A stretch of 64,000 nucleotides of DNA, from the NCBI GenBank assembly GCA_033296885.1, contig MU863890.1:248001-312000 (forward strand). Direction: 5' to 3'. This document shows positions 22,161-31,239 of the stretch, one piece after another. The notes beneath the pieces were generated by a model. It saw only the letters and a list, made by a program, of their open reading frames with translations, had not been told where the DNA came from and did no database searches. The translations under genes were made by a program, and so were the position numbers. The first letter of the stretch is position 1, and each line of letters opens with the position of its first letter. The DNA comes from Triangularia verruculosa. Lineage: Eukaryota > Ascomycota > Sordariomycetes > Sordariales > Podosporaceae.

Positions 22161-22825
22161 ATGCCAGGAAACAAACGACGCCTGAGCGACGCGGCGGAAG
22201 AGGAGCCGTCGGCTCCGAACAAACGAACCCATGGTGATGTAAGCGGTATCTGAGGGTTGGTAGCACGTTGATCCGGAAGCTGACCTTGTTTAAGAGCCTC
22301 CTTGCCGACAGCACCCATGCCGCTATCGTTTTCGAACACGCGTGGCAGGTCACCGTTGCTGCCATAGACGAATACAGTAGCTTGTCGCCGGAGGCACAAG
22401 TCCAAGCGACTCCGCGCCTTGTAGAGGTCATCGTCAACGCCATGAAAGAAATTGAGATAACACAGCGGTCCTGGGAGTTCGATATCTTTTACTCCAAACT
22501 TATGGTTACAACCATCCAGACGATTGACAAGATTGTCGTTCATTTTCTCGTTACCATTGGCCCGGCCCATCATTTGAGAATGTTTGAGCAGGTCTGCCAC
22601 TCGGCTAGCATTGCCTTCGGGGGACTTTTTTCATGGGAGTGGCGGCCCGTAATCGATGTGATTTTCAACCTGGTGGATGACGGGACCTTGATAAAGAAGC
22701 TGCTTCAACGGATAGAGCACCCTGATGATATTAGCTATGATCCCGGCGTTATTTCCGAAATCTGGGCCCAGACCATTGGCACTACTGAGGACCTTTCGAG
22801 AGTGTGCATGGATATGGATTTGTAA
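22161..22825 (+). CDS. Tandem family copy 7
   Basis: Model join(22161..22238, 22295..22825), 202 residues. The phase-0 intron is 56 nt (GTAAGC donor, GCTGAC branch, TTTAAG acceptor). Exon 1 (26 residues) carries two basic patches, N-K-R-R-L-S-D and N-K-R-T-H-G-D, suggestive of nuclear import. The domain has V-I-V-N-A-M-K-E-I, then the signature F-Y-S-K-L-M-V followed by T-I-Q-T-I-D-K-I-V. It is one of the shorter and more diverged members. No interruption seen. Confidence 0.68.
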
Positions 22826-23175
22826 TTTATGGATGGTGACGAGACCGGGGTACTATCACAAGGCCCTAGGACCTGGCTTTGGAATTTGCAGGTGGCTATT
22901 CGCCAGATAGTTTGCCATGTCTTCTGACAGTCACCGGCATCGACAGCCTGAGCAGTTTGGTCAAATCATCACAGGATCTAGTAACAAGAAATGATGACAC
23001 GCAACAGCATGGCACAGTCAAAAATGTGTGTGTGTCATTTTTCTTGACTGGTTGGTATATGACACAGCACTTCTACCAATTATATTTATCACTGCATCTC
23101 CTCTTCGCAGTAGCTAAACCAAGCAGCAGCAAGAACGACAACCAGAGTTAACCCTGGAAAGGATCGAGAACCGAA

Positions 23176-24185
23176 ATGGCAAATAGCGACAGTGATGACG
23201 ATGTAAGTAACGGCCTCTCTCTTGTGTTTTGCATTGGACTTTTGACCTTTTCTAACGTTTATTGGAAATGTGATCAGGAAGTCTCCCAGTTGATCCAAAG
23301 TCTCGAGGCCGAGGATCTCAAGCGGGTGGTGGCAGAGGCAGCCCTCTTCAGAACAACAAGCTTCAAGCACGTCCAGCAGACTGCTATGGCCGCCGAGACT
23401 AACTGTGATCTCACGGGAAACCGGCTAGACTATGTAAGTACTCGTTTCGAGGTGCAATATGTCTTACTGACTACTCCCAATCCTCCCAGGACTACATTGC
23501 CAGTCTAGTTAAGATCTGTCCTCATAATAGCCTACTCCTCATAGCCGAAGTCACGTTCCGACAATATCGTGAGGCCAGACAACACGTCAGGGACATCATG
23601 AAGGCCAACGGGACGCTCCCAAGCGACCTCAGCGTGTTCGGAGGCATCGAAGATGATGATAATGACAGCGACTCGAGACAAATTGACTTTGAGTGGGACA
23701 GATTTCAGAAGGAGTACGAGGAATTTCGGGAGCCGGGTTGTGGAAAGGGGCCGGAGCAGCTTGAGGCAACGGAGAAACTGGCGAAGGCGGCGAGGAGGGC
23801 TGTGGACAATATTGCCAGCGTAACCTTTCGGCAGAATTCGTATGATGAAAAGTTCAACGCTTTTTGTACGATTGGGAAGATATGTGATAGGATGTCTCTT
23901 AAGGCGATTATGGCTGAGGATGAGAGGCAGAAGGAGATATTCTCGAGGGTTTTTGGGGATTGCTGTAAGAGGCTGATACGGGTGATGCTGCTGTTTACGC
24001 CGGAGGAGATGAGACGTTTGGCGGAGGAGAAGGAGCCGCTGGGGGAGTCGAACTGGCTTTCGAATTTGAAGACAATGATGACGGTTGAGGCGGAGTATTC
24101 TAAGTTGCTGTGGAAGAATAAACGGGTGTATAAAATCTTTAGTTTGATGGAGGAGAAGACGTGGGGGTTGGCGCGGTTACATTGA
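23176..24185 (+). CDS. Tandem family copy 8, three exons
   Basis: Model join(23176..23202, 23278..23433, 23490..24185), 292 residues. Introns are 75 nt (GTAAGT, TCTAAC, ATCAG) and 56 nt (GTAAGT, TACTGAC, CCCAG), both phase 0. Exon 1 is nine residues, M-A-N-S-D-S-D-D-D. Exons 2 and 3 both open with the amphipathic pattern seen once in other copies: L-E-A-E-D-L-K-R-V-V-A-E-A-A-L, then L-V-K-I-C-P-H-N-S-L-L-L-I-A-E-V. The N-terminal helix module therefore seems duplicated. The core has F-E-W-D-R-F and the signature Y-D-E-K-F-N-A followed by T-I-G-K-I. The C-terminus includes L-L-F-T-P-E-E-M-R-R-L. Intact. Confidence 0.72.
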
Positions 24186-24570
24186 GGGAAGTAGCTGGCA
24201 GATGTTTGGTAGTTCTGGTAGCTGTGTAGTAGTTAATAAAAGCAAGCTGTTGACCCCATTTTTCGAGGTACAAGAGATAGGAATGGTTATACCGTGGCCC
24301 GCTGGTCTTGCATGGTTGCTAGTTTGTCGTTCTGGGATGTTAAGTCGTGTATGGTATTTATTCCTCTCTATCTTTGTGGCATAGCAAACAAACGCAAGAC
24401 CGCCTAGCATCTACTAGAAGCAAAGAGCGACATGAGGCAACACAGCCTGCTTAGGTACCTAGTGACAATGATGTCAGACAATAGAATCGAACCTGTAAAT
24501 TCTCTCTACGCTAATAGTGTACAGTTCTGACCCTAACGTGACTGTCATCAACCAGGCCAATCTCTACATC

Positions 24571-25430
24571 ATGATCAACCGTCTCCCACCTCACAAACAG
24601 CAGTCCGTTCTCGCCAAGCCCGCCACCGCAGTGAGACGGCCCTTGATGTCATCGAGAGTAGAACTGGGCACGGCGAAAGACCACAGAAGAGGGCACGAAA
24701 AAAGTACGAGGTAAGACCTATATTCTCCCCCTTCGCCACCGACCATTCTCTTCCATGAAAGCTGATGGCATCGCACAAATAAAAGGAGTCCATCTAAGCC
24801 CTGATCAACAGCTTCGCCAGCCACGAACACATCAAAATCATCATCAACGCCTTCTCCCGATCGGACTACACAACCCACGTCATCGAAGAGCACATCCTCG
24901 CCCTCGAGTGGGAGACTATCATGGTGCTCCTTGACGACCTCCACGCATGTCAAGATCAGTGTGACGATGATGGCTGTCTGGATGATGATGACGATGAGGG
25001 GTGTGTTTACAAAGAGAAAAGTTCTCTCGCAGCGGTGGCTGTAGCTAAGGCGGCGGTACAGGTCATGGGGGATATCTTGAGGCTTATTTGGATTGGTCTG
25101 GATATAGTAGTAAGATGGATGCGCTGGGGACGATGCAGGAGATCGGCCAGGTTGTGTATGAGGGTGTGGGGGTTGTTCTTTTGTGGAGCTGTTGAGGAGA
25201 GTGCTCAAGGGGTTTTGGGATATGGTGATGGTGGTCAGGTTGGTTGGGGAGGGGGAGGGGTTATAGGGAGGGGGTTATAGGGGAGGGTGAAGGGTGTGGG
25301 GGGGTTGTATAAGGATGCGAGGAGGTTTCCGAAGTTCTTTTTTTAGGAGGGGGGGGGAAGGGATGGCCTCGAGGATTATAGAGGGGTTGTTGGGGAGGTT
25401 GGAGCAGCTGGAGGGAGTGGAAATGTGAGG
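24571..25430 (+). pseudogene. Tandem family copy 9, decayed by frameshifts
   Basis: Family features appear but in three different frames. An exon-1-like block (basic R-P-Q-K-R-A-R-K-K-Y-E) ends at a GTAAGA donor at 24714. A helix block follows (H-E-H-I-K-I-I-I-N-A-F, then E-W-E-T-I-M-V-L-L-D-D-L). Past about 25090 the next frame gives the signature Y-S-S-K-M-D-A-L-G-T-M-Q-E-I, and past about 25185 another gives L-L-R-R-V-L-K-G-F-W-D-M-V-M-V-V-R-L. G-rich runs near 25250-25360 may have promoted slippage. Start and end are approximate. Confidence 0.65.
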
Positions 25431-25510
25431 GGAAGGTGAGATGGGGAATGTGAGGAAAGAAATTTCTGGATTTTGATCTCTTGGTTCATGTGTCGGTGTT
25501 TTTATGACAG

Positions 25511-25606
25511 GGAGCTTGTCGGGAGGCTCAGGTAGCCAAGGATCTCATCGACGACATACTCAGGAAAATCACCGACAATTCATTTGCCCAAGAGTTCAAG
25601 GCCAGC
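25511..25606 (+). pseudogene. Tandem family copy 10, isolated core fragment
   Basis: A 32-codon open block between an ACAG acceptor-like site and a GTACGT donor-like site. It reads V-A-K-D-L-I-D-D-I-L-R-K-I, then F-A-Q-E-F-K-A-S, matching the helix plus signature of other copies (Y-x-T-K-x-x-A position). No neighbouring sequence extends it to a gene. It is best read as a surviving exon fragment of a lost copy. Confidence 0.5.
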
Positions 25607-25851
25607 GTACGTGTTTGGAAGTACGGTAACTGAAACGTGAAAGCTCTTCAGGTTCCTTACATTGACGGGGTACCGAGGTAGCGGCCTCTGTTGCTCCTGC
25701 CCTCAGTAAAAGAGACGCATACCTTACCCATGGCCCCGCGTCCTCAAGCGGCGTGTTTATTTTTGTGGGTGCACAAAATTGCTCTTCTTGTCCTCTTTTT
25801 TTTGGTTTGAGAATTCATCCATCCCACCTTTCGACTTTCGCCGCCATCATC

Positions 25852-26723
25852 ATGGCGGACTACCACACGGCCACCGTCGAGGACGACGACACCTCCACGA
25901 CAATGATGGACAAAAGCGATCAGTCTCCTTCAAAGTCAGATCGTTCTGATATGCAGTCAGAAGCCGATAGCCACATACAGCACCAGGAGGACGTGGATGA
26001 CCACACGGTGCGTTGGCTGTTCTAAGAAGCCATCTTTCGAAGTGCTAACTTTCTGCTTAGCGTGACGATACAGCTCACGACGACATAATCTTGCCTTATG
26101 TCTCTAAGCTACCCGAACAGTCGCTGCAGGAGCTTCTACTGAAAGCCGTTGCTCGTCACCCAGATATCAAGGGTTGGATTCGACATTCCACTTACCAGAG
26201 CATTCCCCCACCCACTGTCTAGTCACGCCATTCTGATCCTCATGGCTCATGGTCTGTCCGGGTACTGGATATTCACGCCGCCTTCAATTACAACTTTCGT
26301 CACTCGGCGCTATATGACCCAAGTGAAGGTGTCAGGGTCAACGAGATTGCCAACAGGATCAGAGCCCTATTCAGCAGCATCACAAGCACGGTCTACGACT
26401 TGGACGAACCTTCATATAAGACCATAGCTGAGGGCGTGGAAGCCATGTTCGCGATCATCAGCATGTTGGTGTATACTGAGGACTCTTTTCGTGACCCCGC
26501 CAACCGGATTTATAAACGAGTTGGTGAGAATTGTATGAAATTAGCAGCGGTTCTACATCATTTCAAGCCCCACGAGCTGCGTCAGTTTTTCACCGAGGAA
26601 GATAATCGCTTCAAAAACAAACTCGACCTTCTCGTAGAGAAATCTCGCTATTCCACCTATGATGCCAAGATTCTCAGGGACCTCCGGGCAGTTCAGGCTT
26701 TGGTGGAAGATAGGGTCAAATGA
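25852..26723 (+). pseudogene. Tandem family copy 11, one in-frame TAG
   Basis: Exon 1 25852..26007 (52 acidic residues) and a 53 nt phase-0 intron (GTGCGT donor, GCTAAC branch, GCTTAG acceptor) lead to exon 2 26061..26723. The frame is continuous except TAG at 26220-26222, between P-P-P-T-V and S-R-H-S-D-P-H-G. On both sides family features are intact. Before it: L-P-E-Q-S-L-Q-E-L-L-L-K-A-V, then A-R-H-P-D-I-K-G. After it: I-A-N-R-I-R-A-L-F-S-S-I, then S-Y-K-T-I-A-E. One C-to-T change of a CAG codon would explain the stop; no intron removes it. If read through, 272 residues. The N-terminal helix pattern here is the clearest match to Cut8-type proteins. Confidence 0.65.
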
Positions 26724-27290
26724 GGTTGAAATGGTGAGCGAGGGACCAAGACGGGGGAAAAGAAAGCCTCGATTTCATGGGTGACCACTTCCGGTCGCTT
26801 TTAGAGAGATGCATAGGAGAAAATAACAGAAGACATCCAGTCGCTTCGATTATTGTCCGCCATGAGTGCCCTAGTCTGATACTTTAGAGCATTGTGAAAT
26901 ATGATAGAGACAAGTATAGGCTTCATTAGCGGCTTCAAGAACTGGAGGTCAGATCTTGATGATGTAACATTGGTACTGCAACAGTGTGCCATATTGGTCC
27001 ATGACTGCCCCTCCAGCTGTGGTTACCGCCGACGATGTCAACAAAAGAGGAGCCTGACAAGCAAACGAGAGCTCCCCCGCTGTCCTCCAGGTGTCATGAG
27101 CTCCTGCCTTCTGTGATGCTCCTGCCGTCGCTGCGTTATTAGAGTGAATAGGTACCCCACCACCTACAGGTAGGCAGACACGATTTGTTTGTTTTGTCCG
27201 TCAGAAGTTTTTCTCCAGTTCTCTCTTCTCCCACCTCTCTTTCAACTTCACCATTTCGACCTGACCATTTCGACTTCTGACATCTCGGCC
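26724..27290. promoter_or_regulatory. Spacer and probable promoter of copy 12
   Basis: About 570 nt. It includes a GATGCTCCTGCC block at about 27116-27127, similar to TGTTGCTCCTGC blocks upstream of copies 11 (about 25690) and 15 (about 30306), and a pyrimidine-rich leader with repeated CATTTCGAC just before the start codon. No gene seen. Confidence 0.45.
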
Positions 27291-28080
27291 ATGATGGCTA
27301 ACAGCAATTCGAAAAAAGAAGATGGGGCTCAGGTTGTCGATGATTCCAACGTAAGTATCTATCTATTTAAATCCGTTGCATTTCACTCTCATTCCGACAC
27401 ATTCTGATCCGACATCATCCCAGGCTCGTATTCGCCATGAGGAACTCATGCGCGACATCTGCTCGATGTCACGGGAGCATTTGGAACAAATCGTGGCCGT
27501 CATGCTTTTTGATCAGCCCACTAGAGTTCAAGAGCTGCTCCACGACAATGACTGCACCGAATACATCTACGGAGAATTCACCACTGAGTGGCTTCTGCTA
27601 AAGAATGCGCTTCTCACCACGGATGACAAGAGTCTTCGAAGTGCCAGGTCGATGATGGTCGACCAAATCACCGATTCTTTCAGCAAGATTCTCCAGCAGA
27701 CAAGCATCTCATCGTCTTTTGAGACCAAGGCTAATGCAGCCAAAGTCATGCTCAGAGTCATTACTCTTATAGTCCGCCTCCGGCGGCGCCTCAAACGGAA
27801 TATTTTTCAGAATTTTGCGGGCATGGAGCGTACTTGCACGGGGTTGGTATCCGTGCTGGCGCGGTTCAGTAGCCGTGAGCTATCTTGGTTGTTCAAAGCG
27901 GATGACTACTGGTTCGGGGCCCAGATGCTTCTCCTTTCGGAGCAAGTCCATGAGGAAGATTGCCACTGTTGTCCAGAGGGCCTGCGTCGTGTCTTGGACG
28001 CGATTGAGAACCTGATCGCAAACTCGGTTCACCGAGTCCCGCGCCCGTCTACTGTGTCTGGCACACTCACACCTCGCTAA
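27291..28080 (+). CDS. Tandem family copy 12
   Basis: Model join(27291..27350, 27424..28080), 238 residues. The phase-0 intron is 73 nt (GTAAGT donor, TCTGATCCGAC branch region, CCCAG acceptor). Exon 1: 20 residues, M-M-A-N-S-N-S-K-K-E-D. Exon 2 starts with the amphipathic helix pattern M-S-R-E-H-L-E-Q-I-V-A-V. It then has F-T-T-E-W-L-L-L, I-T-D-S-F-S-K-I-L, the signature F-E-T-K-A-N-A followed by V-M-L-R-V-I-T-L-I, and a basic stretch R-L-R-R-R-L-K-R-N. The F-S-S-R-E-L-S-W-L-F block aligns with F-K-P-(H/A)-E-(L/M) in copies 11 and 13. Intact. Function unknown. Confidence 0.73.
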
Positions 28081-28396
28081 AAGCGGTGAAAGGGAAGGAG
28101 GAAGTTCGATCAGAGAAAAGTCAAGAGAACCTTGCGGACCATAAATTCGCTGTCATCAATGAAAAGTCCCCTCAACCAGAGATTAAACTACTTGCCAGGC
28201 AATTGAGCCATGTCCCATCGTACAATTGCTTCTGTGTTTTGCATATTTCGTTTCCAGCCGATCCTAAATCTGATGACCATCCTGTGCCATGACGAAGAGC
28301 TATCTGTGCTTACTGTAAGGTAGGGTTTTGATCAGTGCAAGAGCATTTTCAGGGTCTCTCTTTCACCCACCATCGACCTCTCACTTTGCCATCGCC

Positions 28397-29179
28397 ATGG
28401 CCAACGGTACGGACAACGAGACTACTCACAACTCGGTGGAGGCCGAGGAGGATGGTGATCCTCAGGTAAGTCGTGTTTCAATTTCTAGATCCACATCGCA
28501 ATTAGTCAACGAAAGCTAACCATTTGCCTCAAGCGTGTCCAAGAGGACCAGGGCTGCATTATCGAGGCCACCACTGCCGTTTGGTTCATGTCTGAGGCTC
28601 GCTTGCGCGAGTCTCATGTTTCTCATCTCTAAGAATCAGAATCAAAATCATGAGCTCCTCCGACTTTACTTGGACAAGTGCTGCTACTTCGAAGATCTGG
28701 AGTACTTCCTCGGCCCGCATGAAGACGAATTTGAAAGAATTCACAATGCATTCCGCGAATGCCAATGCCCCCTTGATCAAGAGTCGGTCGACAAGGCAGC
28801 GGCTGTCGGCAAACAAATCAAGGATCTTTTCAGCAGCGTTGTCCAAGAGACCCCCATGATGTCTTCGTACGAGACACAGATCATCGCAGTCTACGTGTTT
28901 CTAATGGTCCTGAAAATGCTTGTCTTCTCGAGCAGCAAATCTTCTCATCGGATTGCTCTGGTCCGAGATGTGCACAAGCATATGGAAGCTTCTACGGCGC
29001 AGCTATCAGTATTACTTTGCCGCTTCAAGCCTGCTGAGATGCAACGCTTCCTTGACCATGGAGTACTCAAGGAAGAGCTCTCTACATTGGCATTCTCAAC
29101 AAAATTCATGCTGTCTAGTCTTCGAGACGAGATTGAGCCAGCTTACCGGATTCTCCAAGCTTTCGATCGCAGCACTTGA
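28397..29179 (+). CDS. Tandem family copy 13, frame or splice ambiguous after exon 1
   Basis: Exon 1 28397..28465 (M-A-N-G-T-D-N-E) ends at a GTAAGT donor. The natural acceptor (28531-28533, TCAAG after a GCTAAC branch) leads into a frame that reads M-S-E-A-R-L-R-E and then stops at 28630. The rest of the domain (L-M-F-L-I-S-K, then H-E-L-L-R-L-Y-L) is in the next frame. Two readings are possible. One is a frameshift within the first helix (pseudogene). The other is use of the acceptor at 28632-28633, giving join(28397..28465, 28634..29179) with 204 residues in frame but lacking the first conserved helix. The core is intact: I-K-D-L-F-S-S-V, signature Y-E-T-Q-I-I-A, then F-K-P-A-E-M-Q-R-F. 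Confidence 0.5.
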
Positions 29180-29622
29180 TAGGGGCAGGGGAGTAGCAAT
29201 GGACTGAAAATCAGGACCAGTCATAGGCTTTACGCTGCTATCAAGCTTTTGGGTTGAGGAAGAAAACCGAGCGACAGTAACCTTAGCATAGCTTCGCCTG
29301 CAAGTCAATGATACACACCCTTGACCCATCAATTTTCGTGGTCTGATCTGCTTGATGACATGATTCATAGGCGTTACTGTTGTGGTATACCACAGTGGAA
29401 TGGTGGGTTGAGAGTTTGAGAACGTTCAATACCTTTGACAAAGTCACATCTTGTGTTGCTTTTACCGTTGATGAGAAGCTGGGCGACAGAGAACAAACAT
29501 TGATGTTTGCTTACCTAGGTACTTTTAATGTATGCTTCAGACCTTACCAATCCCTCTCATTCCTCTCTCTCATCCCGCCTTCGAATTTCTTTACAGTCAT
29601 CACGACGGCATCTGATCCCATC

Positions 29623-30110
29623 ATGGCGAGCATTCAGTCAGACAGCATAGCTGGTGATGTTGAGGCGGCGTATCCAGTTGATACGAGTTGGAACATCTGA
29701 CTGATCATATGACCAGTCGTAGTCCTAATGTAAGATATGTCTCTCGGATGTCACAAGTTCAGGCGAGGTTCTTGTATTCCAGGCCCAGCCAGCCATGGAA
29801 GAAGTGGTGATGAAGTTTCGATATCTGACCGCCAGGCCACCACTGGAGGTTTTTGCGGCCGCGACCCTTACTGTCCCGATATCCTCGGAGCCATAAAAAG
29901 GCTTTTCGCTGGGCGAACTTTGACACAGCAAAGTATCACCATGGCCTTTTACATATCCAGAGTATCCTCGAGAGGGCCAATAGTATGGACACGTCGAGAC
30001 AGCTTCACTCGCAAGACAAGCACACCCGCCTTTGAGCCATCAAATATCAATACCCGACCTACTTACTGCGTAATCTTGGGTCCTCACACGTCGTAGACAA
30101 AATCACCGGC
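29623..30110 (+). pseudogene. Tandem family copy 14, relic
   Basis: An exon-1-like start (M-A-S-I-Q-S-D-S-I-A-G-D) runs into TGA after 25 codons with no donor. Further on, a frame at about 29890-30035 retains F-D-T-A-K-Y-H and then L-L-H-I-Q-S-I-L-E-R-A, matching the signature block of intact copies, but surrounding frames are broken. The leader upstream (CATCACGACGGCATCTGATC) resembles those of copies 11-13. Borders approximate. Confidence 0.45.
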
Positions 30111-30458
30111 ACTGCAAGTCAGGGCTGCACTTTAAAATGTGATAGAAAAGGCATATTGACCATCTTTAATAGGCTACTCACTATATTTCAGGGCCTTAGT
30201 TATGCTCACAGCGCCAGTTATCTTGTTCAAGACGTGGCCTCACGAACGCCCTCCATGCGCTACTGGTTTTCCGTTGTTACTTCCGTCTTCTGACGTCGAC
30301 AGTCTGTTGCTCCTGCTCTCCGTGAAGGGGGGCCTCCAGGTCCTCAAACGGCTTATCTGCTTGTGCGTGCGCCGTGACATTTATTTCTTCCTCTTCTCTC
30401 TTTACATCCCACAATCGACGCACCTCGCAACCCACGATCGACTTCACTCGCAGTCGCC

Positions 30459-31239
30459 ATGGCCGGGCCCAAGTCAAACAACCCAGCTACTGATGCCGAA
30501 CCCGGCAATTCAGCCAATGGTACAAACACGAAAACCACAGTTCAAGACGCAGCCGACCTCCCTTCCTATGTTAGTTGCGTCCCCGAGATGCACTCCGCTT
30601 GGCAAGACATTGATCTGGTCTCAGGAGGTCTCTGAGAAAATAGCTGGACTCGCGGGCCTCACACGCCATTTGTCCCCGCCACATCTGCAACAGATCGTCG
30701 TCGCCGCAGCACTCCACTTTCCCAAGATAGAGTGGTTGTTATTAGAGGCCGTCACGCCCAGATTTTGTGGCGAACCAGTCACACCATATACCTATGATTT
30801 GGCCATCATTCGGAGGGGGTTCAAGGCCCTGCCCACCAACAGGATCCCGCAAGCAGAGGCAATGCTTGGCGGGATGATCAAGACGCTGTTTGATGCCATC
30901 GACCAATCCGTCAGCACCGAGTCCCCCTACGAAAGCAAGGCTATTGCAGCCCGGGCCATGATGAGAGCTTTTTTTCATCTTATTCAGGTCGACGAGGAGA
31001 CGCTGAGAAAGATCTACCCGCACCTTGAGGGGTCTGGCTCAACATTGAAGACGATTCTGCGTCGTTTCGGGGGCCAGTTGGGCCGATTTTTGAATGATGG
31101 GGATGGGCGTTTCCATATTCAGATGCGGGTTCTTTGGGCGAACTCGGACAGAGATCGGTTCAAGTTTAAGGATTTTCATAAAGATATCGACGCGGCCTGC
31201 AGGTTTGTGGAGAAACGGCTAGGAAACTGGCGCTATTGA
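30459..31239 (+). CDS. Tandem family copy 15
   Basis: Model join(30459..30569, 30625..31239), 241 residues. The phase-0 intron is 55 nt (GTTAGT donor, TCTCAG acceptor); it could be read through only in another frame upstream, so splicing is needed for the ATG chosen. Exon 1: 37 residues rich in Asn, Thr and Ala. Exon 2 has L-S-P-P-H-L-Q-Q-I-V-V-A-A-A, then H-F-P-K-I-E-W (the H-P-x-I position), I-I-R-R-G-F-K, M-I-K-T-L-F-D-A-I, and the signature Y-E-S-K-A-I-A followed by A-M-M-R-A-F-F-H-L-I. Then R-F-G-G-Q-L-G-R-F-L-N-D-G. Intact. Last member of the array before conserved genes resume. Confidence 0.73.

Noticed and set aside
26200..26400. An intron that would remove the TAG of copy 11
   Set aside because: No donor near the stop has a matching acceptor that keeps frame, and sequence on both sides of the stop looks coding.
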